64,000 nucleotides of DNA from Acinetobacter sp. WCHA55 (GTDB lineage Bacteria > Pseudomonadota > Gammaproteobacteria > Pseudomonadales > Moraxellaceae). The stretch spans positions 2,604,001 to 2,668,000 of the forward strand of contig NZ_CP032286.1 of assembly GCF_002165305.2 (NCBI RefSeq), written 5' to 3'. Positions within the stretch are counted from its first letter, which is position 1; each line of letters begins with the position of its first letter. Below, piece by piece: positions 16,441 through 26,823 of the stretch. The translations under genes were made by a program, and so were the position numbers. The notes beneath the pieces are model-generated. The model saw nothing but the letters and a program-made list of their open reading frames with translations. It ran no database searches and had not been told where the DNA came from.

Positions 16441-18027
16441 TTACACTGCTGCTTTGGTTAGTGCACCATTAATCAAGCGATTAATCTGTAAAGGATTTTC
16501 ATCTTTTAACGCATCTGGTAATAACACCTGCGGGGTATTTTGGTAGCATACTGGACGCATGAAGCGTTCAATTGCTCCTGTACCGACCGATGTGCCACGC
16601 GCATCGCTGGTTGCAGGGAATGGACCGCCATGTACCATGGCATCACACACTTCTACCCCTGTCGGGAAGCCGTTAAACAACACACGACCTGCTTTACGAG
16701 TAAACAATGCCAATAATTGATGCGCTGTTGCAAGTTCAGCATCTTCACCAATAATGGTTGCAGTCAATTGACCTGCCAATTGTTCCAGACCTTGTAAAAG
16801 TGTTGCTTCATCATCTACAGCAATCACAATCGACATTGGGCCAAACACTTCATGTTGTAATTTAGCATTGCCCGACAACAACACACTTTGATCGGCTTGG
16901 AACAAATTCGCTGATGCTTGTGAAATTAGGGTTGCTTCCTGCCCTTGCGCAATCAATTCAAAACCTGCTTCGGTCTTTAATTCAGCCACGCCTTGTTGGT
17001 AGCTTTTTAAAGTTCCCGGATTCAACATCACTTGCGGAACTGCTTGCTGAGTATGTGCAATCAAACCTGCAACAAACTGGTCAAACTCAGGGCTTTTCAC
17101 CCCTAGAATAAGACCCGGTTTGGTACAGAATTGACCACACCCCATGTTAAATGAAGCCACAGTTTCTTGCGCAATTTGTACACCACGAGCTGCCAAGGCT
17201 TGTGGCATTACAACCACTGGGTTCACACTCGACATTTCAGCAAATACAGGAATTGGCTGTGGGCGGTTTTGCGCAATGTTATACAGCGCCATACCACCTT
17301 CCAACGAACCTGTAAAACCAACCGCTTGAATTAGGGGATGTGCCACCAAGTCTGCACCGATACGTCCACCAAAAATCATGTTGAAGGTACCAGCAGGCAT
17401 TCTGCAATTTACAACGGCTTTTTCGATGGCTTCACCCACCAGTTCAGCAGTTGCCATATGACCCGAATGTGCCTTAAATACCACAGGACATCCCGCAGCT
17501 AATGCAGCAACTATGTCACCACCCGCAGTCGAAAATGCCAATGGGAAGTTACTTGCACCAAACACAGCGACTGGACCTAAAGCCACTTTGTATTGACGAA
17601 TATCAACGCGAGGCATTGGTTTACGTTCAGGCAAAGCTGGATCAATACGCGCAGCATAAAAATCACCGCGACGTAACAATTGAGCAAATAAACGCAATTG
17701 ACCCGTTACACGACCCGTTTCACCTTGCAAACGAGCCAAAGGTAAACCTGTTTCTAAAGAAGCCACTTCTTGTAGCTTTGGACCCAAAGCTTCAATTTGT
17801 ACTGCAATTTCTTCTAAAAACTCAGCACGTTGACCTTGAGTCGTTTGGCTGTACACAGCAAATGCAGCATCTGCAGCTTTAGCAGCAGCATCCACTTCTT
17901 CAAGTGTTGCTTGGCTGTAGACATAGCCCGTTAACTGGTAGTCTGTTGCGTTAATACTTTCAATTGCAGGTGCATGCGTAGCAACACGCTGACCATTGAT
18001 AAATTGTTTACCATTATTAATTGCCAT
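16441..18027 (-). CDS. 2,5-dioxovalerate (alpha-ketoglutarate semialdehyde) dehydrogenase
   Basis: NAD(P)-dependent aldehyde dehydrogenase of 528 residues. It oxidises 2,5-dioxopentanoate to 2-oxoglutarate, the last step of the alternative aldarate pathway. Seen are the cofactor-binding FGASNFPLAFSTAGGDI segment near residue 155, the glycine motif VGFTGSLEGG near residue 235, the catalytic Glu in VFAEMSSVNP near 265, and the catalytic Cys in NMGCGQFCTKPG near 300. The insertion pattern and long C-terminal end fit the KGSADH type III family. It follows kdgD by 30 bases and shares its promoter. Confidence 0.9.
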   Translation of the reverse strand: MAINNGKQFINGQRVATHAPAIESINATDYQLTGYVYSQATLEEVDAAAKAADAAFAVYSQTTQGQRAEFLEEIAVQIEALGPKLQEVASLETGLPLARLQGETGRVTGQLRLFAQLLRRGDFYAARIDPALPERKPMPRVDIRQYKVALGPVAVFGASNFPLAFSTAGGDIVAALAAGCPVVFKAHSGHMATAELVGEAIEKAVVNCRMPAGTFNMIFGGRIGADLVAHPLIQAVGFTGSLEGGMALYNIAQNRPQPIPVFAEMSSVNPVVVMPQALAARGVQIAQETVASFNMGCGQFCTKPGLILGVKSPEFDQFVAGLIAHTQQAVPQVMLNPGTLKSYQQGVAELKTEAGFELIAQGQEATLISQASANLFQADQSVLLSGNAKLQHEVFGPMSIVIAVDDEATLLQGLEQLAGQLTATIIGEDAELATAHQLLALFTRKAGRVLFNGFPTGVEVCDAMVHGGPFPATSDARGTSVGTGAIERFMRPVCYQNTPQVLLPDALKDENPLQINRLINGALTKAAV

Positions 18028-18057
18028 GAATGAACTCCAATGCCTGTATCTATAAAC

Positions 18058-18969
18058 TTATTGCGGACCTAAAGTTGCAATTAATGCAGCTAAATCTTCG
18101 TAGTCTTTCGGAGTTAAATCACTTAATGGTGGACGTACAGGACCAGCATCATAACCACTAATTTTCGCGCCTGCTTTAATCATACTTACGCCATAACCTG
18201 CTTTACGATCACGGATTTGAATTAAAGGAAGGAAGAAATCTTTAATTAAGCGGTCAGTCGTTGCAGTGTCATTCGCACGAATTGCGTTATAGAACTCCAT
18301 TGCAGTTTTTGGAATAAAGTTAAATACTGCCGATGAATATACTGGGCAACCTAATGCTTTATACGGTGCAGCAAATACTTCCGCTGTTGGTAAACCACCT
18401 AAATAAGACAAACGGTCACCTACAGTTTGGGTAATACCGGTCATCATATCGATTTGACCAGAACTGTCTTTGAAACCAATCAGGTTAGGACATGCTTCTG
18501 TTAATTGTTGTAATGAATCAAGATTTAAAAGAGATACGCTACGGTTATAGAAAATGACACCGAAGTCTACAGAGTTACACACTTGTTTAACGTGTTCGAT
18601 CAAACCTTCTTGGCTTGCTTCTGTTAAGTAGTGCGGCATTAAAAGAATACCTTGCGCACCTAAACGTTCAGCTTCTTGTGCTTGTGCAATCGCTTGACGA
18701 GTTGGACCACCCGCACCTGCAATAATTGGCACACTGCCCTTACAAGTATCCACCGCAGTCTTGATGACTTCTGAATATTCATTGCCAGTTAATGAGAAAA
18801 ACTCGCCTGTACCACCCGCAGCAAAAAGTGCACTTGCACCGTAAGGTGCTAACCACTCTAAACGCTTTGCATAGGTTGCTTTGTTGAAATCACCATTTTT
18901 GTCAAAGTCAGTTACTGGGAAAGAAAGTAAACCGTCAGAAATAATACTCTTTAACTCAATTGCTTCCAT
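18058..18969 (-). CDS. kdgD: 5-dehydro-4-deoxyglucarate dehydratase
   Basis: Converts 5-keto-4-deoxy-glucarate to 2,5-dioxovalerate with loss of water and CO2. The 303-residue protein is a DapA-family TIM barrel: [14 protein letters not shown] near residue 50, GVIFYNRS with the conserved Tyr near 145, and the Schiff-base Lys in [10 protein letters not shown] near 170. GGAGAG precedes the ATG. With the dehydrogenase downstream it converts the GarD product to 2-oxoglutarate without aldolase cleavage, the alternative route described in A. baylyi. Confidence 0.92.
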   Translation of the reverse strand: MEAIELKSIISDGLLSFPVTDFDKNGDFNKATYAKRLEWLAPYGASALFAAGGTGEFFSLTGNEYSEVIKTAVDTCKGSVPIIAGAGGPTRQAIAQAQEAERLGAQGILLMPHYLTEASQEGLIEHVKQVCNSVDFGVIFYNRSVSLLNLDSLQQLTEACPNLIGFKDSSGQIDMMTGITQTVGDRLSYLGGLPTAEVFAAPYKALGCPVYSSAVFNFIPKTAMEFYNAIRANDTATTDRLIKDFFLPLIQIRDRKAGYGVSMIKAGAKISGYDAGPVRPPLSDLTPKDYEDLAALIATLGPQ

Positions 18970-19451
18970 TGTAACTCTCCATAGTCATCTATAAGTTGTC
19001 TGACATCCTACAACATAAATTTTGAATATCCAATCTTTTTTCTCAAAAATCCCAAAAAATTGCTCGATAGTTAAATAATAGGCAAAAAATCTTATACTTT
19101 TTCAACTAATTGCTGATTTAGTTCCTCTTTTAAAAAGAATAAAATATGATCTTTTATACCTATAAATAAGCGTCTCTTAGGCAAATAAAAAAGTCATCAT
19201 ATCTCTCATGTTTTTTAATTTGTTAGTATTCAATGGTTTAATAAAAATCACATTAAAATCCCAAAAAAACAAATTGCAAACAATTCAAAAATAATCATAA
19301 GATGTCATACATCTTTAAAGAATTGCTTAGAGCATTTGGGAAGAAATAGTGTATTTGCTCATGATGCTAGAGTACCTATTTCGTTAAATAGACATGAAGT
19401 CACTCTAATTTGAATGCGCACAAATTAGGTTACGGATAGAAGAGTTTGTGT
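18970..19451. promoter_or_regulatory. Divergent promoter region of the aldarate genes with a palindrome at 19300-19314
   Basis: 482 bases without a gene, between kdgD and the transporter. It holds AGATGTCATACATCT at 19300-19314, a perfect palindrome with a 3-base centre that contains the GT-N3-AC core favoured by FadR-type regulators. The rest is AT-rich; promoters for both directions must lie here, but I cannot assign them firmly. Confidence 0.5.
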
Positions 19452-20810
19452 ATGGAAAACTTACAAACGCAAAGCGCCGCTACAGTTGCAACGGCCAAAC
19501 ATACCAAGACCCGCTACTTCATTTTAGCGATGATCTTTATTGTCACCTCACTCAATTATGGTGATCGTGCCACCCTTTCTATGGCTGCTTCACCAATGAC
19601 ACAAGAGTTGGGAATTGACTCTGTGACCATGGGCTATATTTTTTCTGCATTCGCATGGGCCTATGTGATTGGTCAGATTCCTGGAGGTTGGCTACTCGAT
19701 AAATACGGTGCGCGAAAAGTTTATTTTGCCAGTATTTTTTTATGGTCATTCTTCACAGTTTTAATTGGTTTTTCGGATATTTTCGGCAGTACTGGCGCTG
19801 TTATTAGTGTCCTGTTTTTATTACGCTTCCTTGTTGGCTTATCTGAAAGCCCTGCTTTTCCAGGCAATAGCCAGATTGTGGCAGCATGGTTCCCCACCAA
19901 AGAACGCGGTACAGCAGCCGCCATCTTTAACTCTGCACAGTATTTTGCAACCGTGATCTTTGCTCCATTTATGGGCTGGTTAGTTGCTCAAGTTCATTGG
20001 CAATCCATTTTCTGGATTATGGGTGGCCTTGGTATTGTTGTATCGTTTATTTGGCTAAAAGTGATTTATAGCCCAGTCAACCATCCGAGCTTAAATCCTG
20101 CTGAATTTGATTACATCAAACAAGGTGGTGGTTTAGTGAACATGGGTGAAGATAAGCAAAATAGCGAAAAGAAAAAGACCTCTTTTGCCGATATTAAGCA
20201 ATTGGTTTCTTCGCGTATGTTATTGGGTATTTTTATCGCTCAATATTGTATTAACTGTTTGACCTACTTCTTCTTAACTTGGTTCCCTGTGTACCTCGTT
20301 AAAGAACGTCATATGACGATCTTACAAGCAGGTTTTGCAGCTGTTGCACCAGCACTCTGTGGTTTTATCGGCGGTATTTTGGGTGGTTTAGTTTCAGACA
20401 AATTAATCAAAATGAATCGTTCTGTAACTTTCGCTCGTAAATTACCAATTATTCTGGGTCTATTCTTATCTACCAGCATCGTAATTTGTAACTATGTTGA
20501 ATCACACACAGCCATTATTTTCTTCATGTCTTTAGCCTTCTTTGGTAAAGGATTTGGTTCACTTGGTTGGGCGGTCATGTCTGACGTTGCACCTAAGGAA
20601 ATGATTGGTTTATCTGGTGGTTTATTCAATACCTTTGGTAACACTGCGGGTATCGTAATTCCAATCGTGATTGGTTACATCATTAGTTCAACAGGATCAT
20701 TCAACAATGCCTTGGTATTCGTGGGTATTCACGCTGTGATTGCACTACTTTGCTACTTACTGATGGTAGGCAAGATCGAACGTTTCCAATTGAAAACCAC
20801 TACAAACTAA
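19452..20810 (+). CDS. MFS transporter for glucarate/galactarate (GudP/GarP-like)
   Basis: Twelve-helix major facilitator of 452 residues (anion:cation symporter group) that takes up aldarates. I start at the ATG at 19452 (MENLQTQSAATV), preferring it to a TTG two codons earlier. Marks include FIVTSLNYGDRATLSMA in the first helix, GGWLLDKYGARKVY in the loop between helices 2 and 3, and RFLVGLSESPAFPGNSQI near residue 125. It is the first gene of the rightward unit followed by garD. Whether galactarate, glucarate or both are carried cannot be read from the sequence. Confidence 0.87.
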   Translation: MENLQTQSAATVATAKHTKTRYFILAMIFIVTSLNYGDRATLSMAASPMTQELGIDSVTMGYIFSAFAWAYVIGQIPGGWLLDKYGARKVYFASIFLWSFFTVLIGFSDIFGSTGAVISVLFLLRFLVGLSESPAFPGNSQIVAAWFPTKERGTAAAIFNSAQYFATVIFAPFMGWLVAQVHWQSIFWIMGGLGIVVSFIWLKVIYSPVNHPSLNPAEFDYIKQGGGLVNMGEDKQNSEKKKTSFADIKQLVSSRMLLGIFIAQYCINCLTYFFLTWFPVYLVKERHMTILQAGFAAVAPALCGFIGGILGGLVSDKLIKMNRSVTFARKLPIILGLFLSTSIVICNYVESHTAIIFFMSLAFFGKGFGSLGWAVMSDVAPKEMIGLSGGLFNTFGNTAGIVIPIVIGYIISSTGSFNNALVFVGIHAVIALLCYLLMVGKIERFQLKTTTN

Positions 20811-20884
20811 TCCCCACATTTAACAACTTAGAGCTGGTTCATTTCTCTTGCTGGCTCTAATCTCCAAATTTACAAGGAACGATC

Positions 20885-22435
20885 ATGCAACAAAGACCAC
20901 TACTCATCAAAATTAATCCGCTCGACAACGTCGCTATCGTGGTGAACGATGGTGGTCTTGCGCAAGGTACGTATGTGGAAGCTCAAGACATTACGCTGAC
21001 TGAAGCCGTTCCTCAAGGACACAAAGTTTTATTAACAGAATTAAAAGAACATGACCCAATTGTTCGCTACGGCGAAATTATTGGCTATGCCAATAAAGAT
21101 TTAAATGCAGGTTCATGGGTGAATGAAGCTGTAACGCGCATGCCTGAAGCACCGACTCTAGATTCATTAGACATGGCAACACGCCCTGCCCCAACGTTGG
21201 AACCACTCACTGGATATACTTTTAAAGGCTATAAAAACAAAGATGGCTCTGTTGGTACGAAAAACCTTTTAGCCATTACCACCAGTGTGAACTGCGTTGA
21301 AGGAATTGTAGATCACGTCGTAAAAGTTGTTGAACGTGAACTTCTGCATAAATATCCAAATGTAGATGGCATTGTCGGCTTAAACCATCTTTACGGCTGT
21401 GGTGTGGCAATTGATGCCCCTGCTGCAATTGTACCTATTCGTACTATTCACAATTTGGCATTAAATCCAAATTTTGGTGGTGAAGTCATGGTGGTCAGCT
21501 TAGGTTGTGAAAAAATGCAACCAGAGCGCCTACTTAACATTCCAGCAGAAAACAAACGTATTCCAGTTGAAGATCAAGACATTATTCAATTGCAAGATGA
21601 ACGTCATAATGGCTTCCAAAGCATGATTGACCATATTTTGGCAGTAGCTGAACATCATTTAAAAAAGTTAAATCAACGCCAACGTGAAGATGTCTGTGCC
21701 TCAAATCTCGTCGTGGGTATGCAGTGTGGTGGCAGTGATGCATTTTCGGGGGTAACCTCTAACCCAGCTGTTGGTTTCGCATCTGACCTAATTGTTCGTT
21801 GTGGCGGAACAGTGATGTTCTCTGAAGTGACTGAAGTCCGTGATGGGATTCATTTACTCACCCCTCGTGCAGCAGACGAACAAGTCGCAAAAGACCTCAT
21901 TCGTGAAATGCAATGGTATGATGACTACCTTGCAGCAGGTAAAGTTGACCGTAGTGCCAACACCACTCCGGGCAACAAAAAAGGTGGCTTGAACAACATT
22001 GTTGAAAAAGCCATGGGGTCAATTGCCAAATCTGGTAGTTCTTCTATTGTCGAAGTGTTAGCACCAGGGCAAAAGCCGACCAAAAAAGGGCTGATTTTTG
22101 CGGCGACACCATCAAGTGACTTTATCTGCGGTACCCAGCAAATGGCTTCAGGTATTACCGTACAAGTCTTTACAACAGGTCGTGGTACACCGTATGGTTT
22201 AGCCGCTGTTCCAGTCATTAAAATGGCAAGCCGTAATACTATTGCCAACCGTTGGTATGACTTAATTGATATTAGTGCTGGTGATATTGCGATTGGTAAG
22301 CGTAGTATTGAGCAAGTCGGTTGGGAACTATTTGAACTCATCCTTCAAGTTGCCAGTGGCGAAAAGAAAACTTGGTCAGACCACTGGGGAATTCATAACT
22401 CCCTTGCTGTTTTCAACCCTGCACCTGTGACCTAA
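20885..22435 (+). CDS. garD: Galactarate dehydratase
   Basis: Dehydrates galactarate to 5-keto-4-deoxy-glucarate, the KdgD substrate. The 516-residue protein has an N-terminal SAF domain (about residues 12-85, [13 protein letters not shown]) and a large UxaA/GarD catalytic domain (from [18 protein letters not shown]) with conserved [24 protein letters not shown] and [18 protein letters not shown] motifs. AAGGAACG precedes the ATG. No glucarate dehydratase (GudD) gene lies in the window, so glucarate use would need one elsewhere. Confidence 0.92.
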   Translation: MQQRPLLIKINPLDNVAIVVNDGGLAQGTYVEAQDITLTEAVPQGHKVLLTELKEHDPIVRYGEIIGYANKDLNAGSWVNEAVTRMPEAPTLDSLDMATRPAPTLEPLTGYTFKGYKNKDGSVGTKNLLAITTSVNCVEGIVDHVVKVVERELLHKYPNVDGIVGLNHLYGCGVAIDAPAAIVPIRTIHNLALNPNFGGEVMVVSLGCEKMQPERLLNIPAENKRIPVEDQDIIQLQDERHNGFQSMIDHILAVAEHHLKKLNQRQREDVCASNLVVGMQCGGSDAFSGVTSNPAVGFASDLIVRCGGTVMFSEVTEVRDGIHLLTPRAADEQVAKDLIREMQWYDDYLAAGKVDRSANTTPGNKKGGLNNIVEKAMGSIAKSGSSSIVEVLAPGQKPTKKGLIFAATPSSDFICGTQQMASGITVQVFTTGRGTPYGLAAVPVIKMASRNTIANRWYDLIDISAGDIAIGKRSIEQVGWELFELILQVASGEKKTWSDHWGIHNSLAVFNPAPVT

Positions 22436-22442
22436 ATTTTGC

Positions 22443-22478
22443 TGGGTTAAAGGGATCAGCGTTACTACCTTTAACCCA
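22443..22478 (+). terminator. Hairpin between garD and the EamA gene
   Basis: TGGGTTAAAGG (22443-22453) pairs perfectly with CCTTTAACCCA (22468-22478). There is no T-run behind it, so it may be a weak terminator or an mRNA-stabilising structure that separates expression of garD from the gene downstream. Confidence 0.45.
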
Positions 22479-22507
22479 TTCAACTCAGTAATAGGATCAA
22501 CCTTTTT

Positions 22508-23401
22508 ATGTCGCAAAACACGCTCGCACCCTCAAATAACGTGGGTAAAGCATTGCTCTGTCTTATGACATCTGCTTTTCTGTTTTCCATTATGGGCGTT
22601 TGCATTCGTTTTGCTTCAGAAACCGTAGATAATCCAACCGTGGTTTTCTTTAGAAATGCAGTTGGTCTAATTATCTTTATACCCATGCTGTTAAAGCATG
22701 GGTTTAGTTTTATTAAAACTGAAAAATTGTGGATGCATACTTGGCGGAGCATCGTCGGCTTAGCAGCCATGTATGGATTTTTCTACGCCATTGCGCATCT
22801 TAAGTTGTCCAATGCCATGGTGTTTAGCTACTCTTCTCCAATCTTCATTCCACTGATTGCTTATTTCTTTCTCAAGGAAAAAATTAGTCGAGGCATGATT
22901 ATTGCAGCTTTTGTTGGTTTAATTGGTGTGTTGTTGGTGGCTAAACCCGATCAAGGGTTATTGAATAGCTTATCTTTTATTGGTTTAGGCGCATGTTTTT
23001 TATCTGCAATGGCGTTTGTCACTGTACGTGCATTGACCAATACTGAACCACCAGAACGCATTGTATTTTACTTCTGTATTTTCGGCACACTCATTTCCTC
23101 AATTCCCATGTATTGGCACTGGCGTATTTTTAGTTTGAAAGAGTTAGCATTACTCATTACTGCGGGTCTGCTCGCCAACATCAGCCAGCTGTTTATGTCC
23201 TATGCCTACAGTCTCGCTCCCGCAGGACAAATTGGACCAATGAATTATATTGCCATCGTATTTGCAGGAATCTGGGGCTTCATTTTCTGGCATGAAATTC
23301 CCGATATGTTCAGTATCCTCGGTATCTCTATTATCTTAATCGCAATTTTGGCTTGTAATCCTATGATTACGAATAAAATTAGGCATCTTTTCAAACTCTA
23401 A
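22508..23401 (+). CDS. EamA/DMT-superfamily transporter
   Basis: Inner-membrane protein of 297 residues with about ten helices formed by two EamA repeats (residues 15-145 and 155-290; GKALLCLMTSAFLFSIMGVC opens the first). Members export or import small metabolites. It follows garD on the same strand 72 bases downstream, so a link to aldarate metabolism is possible, but the substrate cannot be inferred. No terminator with a T-run separates it from garD. Confidence 0.75.
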   Translation: MSQNTLAPSNNVGKALLCLMTSAFLFSIMGVCIRFASETVDNPTVVFFRNAVGLIIFIPMLLKHGFSFIKTEKLWMHTWRSIVGLAAMYGFFYAIAHLKLSNAMVFSYSSPIFIPLIAYFFLKEKISRGMIIAAFVGLIGVLLVAKPDQGLLNSLSFIGLGACFLSAMAFVTVRALTNTEPPERIVFYFCIFGTLISSIPMYWHWRIFSLKELALLITAGLLANISQLFMSYAYSLAPAGQIGPMNYIAIVFAGIWGFIFWHEIPDMFSILGISIILIAILACNPMITNKIRHLFKL

Positions 23402-23439
23402 GTTAGTCAAAATCATTTATTAAAAAGTTTAGCTTTTCC

Positions 23440-24150
23440 CTAAGTGCAGTATGCTGTGTCAAAACGCAAACCTACCCCCGCAATGGTAAAAATATATTTT
23501 GGAGTGACCGCAGAATCTCCAATTTTAGTACGTAGTTTTTTCACCAAGATTCGAAGATAATGGGTATCTTCTTCATGACTAATGCCCCATAACTCGGTCA
23601 TAATTTGCTTTTGCGTAACAATCTTCCCCTGATGGCGAATCAATAGTGCTAACAGTTGAAATTCCTTTTTTGTGAGAACAATTTGTTCATTCGCGAACGT
23701 CACTACATGTTCAGCCACATCCACAGATAATTGACCATCATCAAATACAATATTCTGTTCAGACTGTTGTGGTTTATTGCGAAACATCACGCGAATACGG
23801 GCACATAATTCCTGAATGCTAAACGGTTTGGTGACATAGTCGTTTGCACCTGCATCAAGCAATTTAATTTTTTGATTTTCATCAGGACGGGCAGATAGCA
23901 CAATCACAGGAATATCTGACCATTGCCTCATCTCGGTCAACACCTGCTGCCCTTCTATATCAGGCAAACCCAAATCTAAAATCAGTAAATCCGCACCTCG
24001 TGTTGCCAAAATTTCTAAGCCTTTCATGCCATTTTCAGCAACATGCACCTGATAACCTTGCGCACGTAAAGCAATGTCTAAAAATTTTCGAATTTGAGGT
24101 TCATCATCAATAATTAAAATTGATGCATTCGGATGAGTTGTTTGCGGCAT
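23440..24150 (-). CDS. kdpE: KdpE response regulator
   Basis: OmpR-type regulator of 236 residues that activates kdpABC under potassium limitation. The receiver domain carries ILIIDDEPQIRKFL (acidic pair), LLILDLGLPDIEG (phosphoacceptor Asp), VLSARP and NDYVTKPF (Lys); the C-terminal winged helix spans residues 130-230 (EDTHYLRILVKKLRTKIG). It is the last gene of the five-gene kdp operon, 11 bases after kdpD. A candidate binding site of 11-base period lies upstream of kdpA. Confidence 0.94.
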   Translation of the reverse strand: MPQTTHPNASILIIDDEPQIRKFLDIALRAQGYQVHVAENGMKGLEILATRGADLLILDLGLPDIEGQQVLTEMRQWSDIPVIVLSARPDENQKIKLLDAGANDYVTKPFSIQELCARIRVMFRNKPQQSEQNIVFDDGQLSVDVAEHVVTFANEQIVLTKKEFQLLALLIRHQGKIVTQKQIMTELWGISHEEDTHYLRILVKKLRTKIGDSAVTPKYIFTIAGVGLRFDTAYCT

Positions 24151-24161
24151 AAATAATAATT

Positions 24162-26810
24162 TTAATCCTGATGTAACGGTAATCGTATGCGAATTAAGGT
24201 ACCTTGACCATCTGTTCCAGTAAAAGCTTCAATACTGCCCATATGTGCACCAATAATGGCTTTGACAATAGCCAGTCCTAAACCTGTTCCCGTTTTACCA
24301 CGATCACCACGCTGCATGGTGTAGAACATATCAAAGATTTGCTCGCGTTCATCTTCGGGAATGCCAATTCCCTGATCGATAATGTCAATTTGCAGAAATT
24401 CTTCTTGTTGCTGAATCTTTATTTCAATTGGAACATTCTCTGGTGAGAATTTGGCAGCATTTTCCAAGACATTAAAAATGGCTTGTTCAATCAAAGCAGG
24501 ATGCACATACAATTGCGGAAGTTCTTCCGCCAAAGCAACTTCGATTTTCACCTCAGGCTGATAGCGTTTAAGCCGTTGAGTTGCAGAGCCAATCAGCTCA
24601 TCTGCACCAATCCAAGCACGACTTAAAGTCAAACCCTGATGACCTAGTCGCGTCATGTCCAACAGGTTTTGAATATAACGATCCAGTCGTTCGCCTTCAA
24701 TGTGAATAGTGTCTAATAATTCATGCCGATCGCTTTCAGGCATCTGTTCGCCATAGTATTTGAGCGTATCTGCTGAACCAATCATCGCAGCTAAGGGTGA
24801 CCGTAAATCATGCGATACCGAAGAAAGCAAAGCTGAACGTAGCTTTTCCGTTTCAGCCACTACTCTAGAATTCTCTAACTGTAAAGACAGTTGTACCCGA
24901 GCAACAGTTTGTGCAATATCTTCAATCATCAACTCAGTTAAACGTTGCAATTCAAAACTGATGGTCTGAGCATTTTGATGAAAGCGAATCGCAATCACCC
25001 CATATTCTTTCACTAAATTCAGTGGAATAAACCACCATTCAGAATTGGTCAGTGTATTGGTAAAGCGTCCACAAGGTTTCGCATTCTTTTGTGTCCAATC
25101 TGCGGCAATTTGATCTTTTTCATTTAAAGCAGAAACATCACCTAAAGACTGATTTTCAACTTTTAACCAAACCGTGGCATTTAATGAGGCTTCTAAATGT
25201 TGTTTGGCGACATTTAACACCTGTTCAATATCCACACAGGTCGATAGTTTTCTTTCCAATTCTTGCAACTGTAACGAGACTGAATTTGCAGCACGTAAAC
25301 TCAAGACCTGCGCACGTAATTGGTTGGCTAAACGCCCGACCAGTAAGGCTGAAACGATAAATGTGATAATTGTAATCACGCCTCGTTCAGCACTAATCAT
25401 AAAGGTAAATCGAGGTTCGATAAAAAAATAGTTGTAGAGTAAAAAACAGATGAATACGCTGATAATCGTGATCAACATGCGGGCGCGTATCGCAACCAGT
25501 AATACGGTCACAATAAAAATTAAGGCTAAATCACTATATCCAATAAAATGATCACTGATTACTGCCACAATCAGTCCCAGTAATACAATGATAATACTTT
25601 CGACTACTTCACGTTGATTAAACGCCAAACCTTGTTCCAGCCAAGATGAATGAGCCACATCTTTCTGCAAACGCTTTTCATTATTTTGGGCTTTTAAAGG
25701 CTGAACAAAGGTGATTTCAAAAGGATGCTGTTTCTCTAACAGTTGATCGGCAATATGATCTGAAAATAGACGCTGCCATAGCGATTTTTGAGGGCTCTTG
25801 CCAAGCAAAATATTCGATGCACCATAATCATAAGCTGCCTGTAAAATGGTCGATGCAATATGATTGCTATAGAGTAAATAAGTGTCTGCACCGAGCTTAC
25901 GTGCTAGATTAAAAGCCTTCGTCACTGCAAAGGCTTGAGTCGTTTCAACCTTACTTTTTTGAATCGAAATGACGCTCCACGTTGCATTGCGCCTTTCAGC
26001 AATCCGATGGGCACGGCGTACCAAATCTTCAGAGAATTCAGAACCATCTATGGCCAACATGACATGATTTTGAATCGGAATAATCTGCCCTTGCGCAACA
26101 AATTTTTCTCGATAATCAATATCGACCCGCCCTGCAACAGTTTGAATTGCCAAATCGCGTAACGCTGTCAAATTTGCAGCTTTAAAAAAACCTTGCAATG
26201 CATGGGGGGCAACATCGGCGAAATAAATCTTGCCATGATTCATCCGTTCTAATAATTCAGGAACAGGTAAATCAACCAATCGAATATCTTTCAAACGTTT
26301 CAGTAATGCATCGGGGACAGTTTCAGTTACCCGAATCCCCGTAATTTGAAAAACCACATCATTCAAACTTTCCAAATGCTGAATATTTAAGGTGCTATAG
26401 ACATCAATGCCTGCATCCAACAACTCATTGACATCTTGCCAACGATATTCATGCCGACTATTGGGTACATTCCGATGGGCAAGTTCATCAACAAGCACAA
26501 TTTGAGGCTTTAATTTAAGAATTTGGTCGAGATCCATCTCGTCCAACATTCGGCCCTGATATTCCACAGACTTTCTTGGAATAACATTGAGCCCTTGAAT
26601 CAAAGCTTCGGTGTCAGATCGACCGTGAGTTTCCACCACACCGACCACCACATACTGCCCTTGTTGCATCAGTTCATGCGCTCGGGTCAGCATGGCATAG
26701 GTTTTCCCGACTCCAGGTGCTGCACCCAAGAAAATGGTCAAACGTCCAGATTGTTCACGTTGACTATGTGCCAACCATGCATCTGCTTTGTTATTACGGT
26801 CGATCTGCAT
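24162..26810 (-). CDS. kdpD: KdpD osmosensitive potassium sensor kinase
   Basis: Sensor kinase of 882 residues. Residues 20-235 form the KdpD N-terminal domain with a Walker A motif (LGAAPGVGKTYAML); residues 250-370 form a universal-stress-protein domain (LAIDGSEFSEDLVRRAHR); four membrane helices lie around residues 400-500; a GAF-like region follows; the kinase core starts near residue 660 with the His box SSVSHDLRSPLAAMIG, then NVLENAAKFSP, DIIDQGIGIPEDE and KTGTGLGLAIVK. It senses K+ and ionic conditions and phosphorylates KdpE. It follows kdpC by 13 bases. Confidence 0.95.
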   Translation of the reverse strand: MQIDRNNKADAWLAHSQREQSGRLTIFLGAAPGVGKTYAMLTRAHELMQQGQYVVVGVVETHGRSDTEALIQGLNVIPRKSVEYQGRMLDEMDLDQILKLKPQIVLVDELAHRNVPNSRHEYRWQDVNELLDAGIDVYSTLNIQHLESLNDVVFQITGIRVTETVPDALLKRLKDIRLVDLPVPELLERMNHGKIYFADVAPHALQGFFKAANLTALRDLAIQTVAGRVDIDYREKFVAQGQIIPIQNHVMLAIDGSEFSEDLVRRAHRIAERRNATWSVISIQKSKVETTQAFAVTKAFNLARKLGADTYLLYSNHIASTILQAAYDYGASNILLGKSPQKSLWQRLFSDHIADQLLEKQHPFEITFVQPLKAQNNEKRLQKDVAHSSWLEQGLAFNQREVVESIIIVLLGLIVAVISDHFIGYSDLALIFIVTVLLVAIRARMLITIISVFICFLLYNYFFIEPRFTFMISAERGVITIITFIVSALLVGRLANQLRAQVLSLRAANSVSLQLQELERKLSTCVDIEQVLNVAKQHLEASLNATVWLKVENQSLGDVSALNEKDQIAADWTQKNAKPCGRFTNTLTNSEWWFIPLNLVKEYGVIAIRFHQNAQTISFELQRLTELMIEDIAQTVARVQLSLQLENSRVVAETEKLRSALLSSVSHDLRSPLAAMIGSADTLKYYGEQMPESDRHELLDTIHIEGERLDRYIQNLLDMTRLGHQGLTLSRAWIGADELIGSATQRLKRYQPEVKIEVALAEELPQLYVHPALIEQAIFNVLENAAKFSPENVPIEIKIQQQEEFLQIDIIDQGIGIPEDEREQIFDMFYTMQRGDRGKTGTGLGLAIVKAIIGAHMGSIEAFTGTDGQGTLIRIRLPLHQD

Positions 26811-26823
26811 AAGGTCTGCTCTA

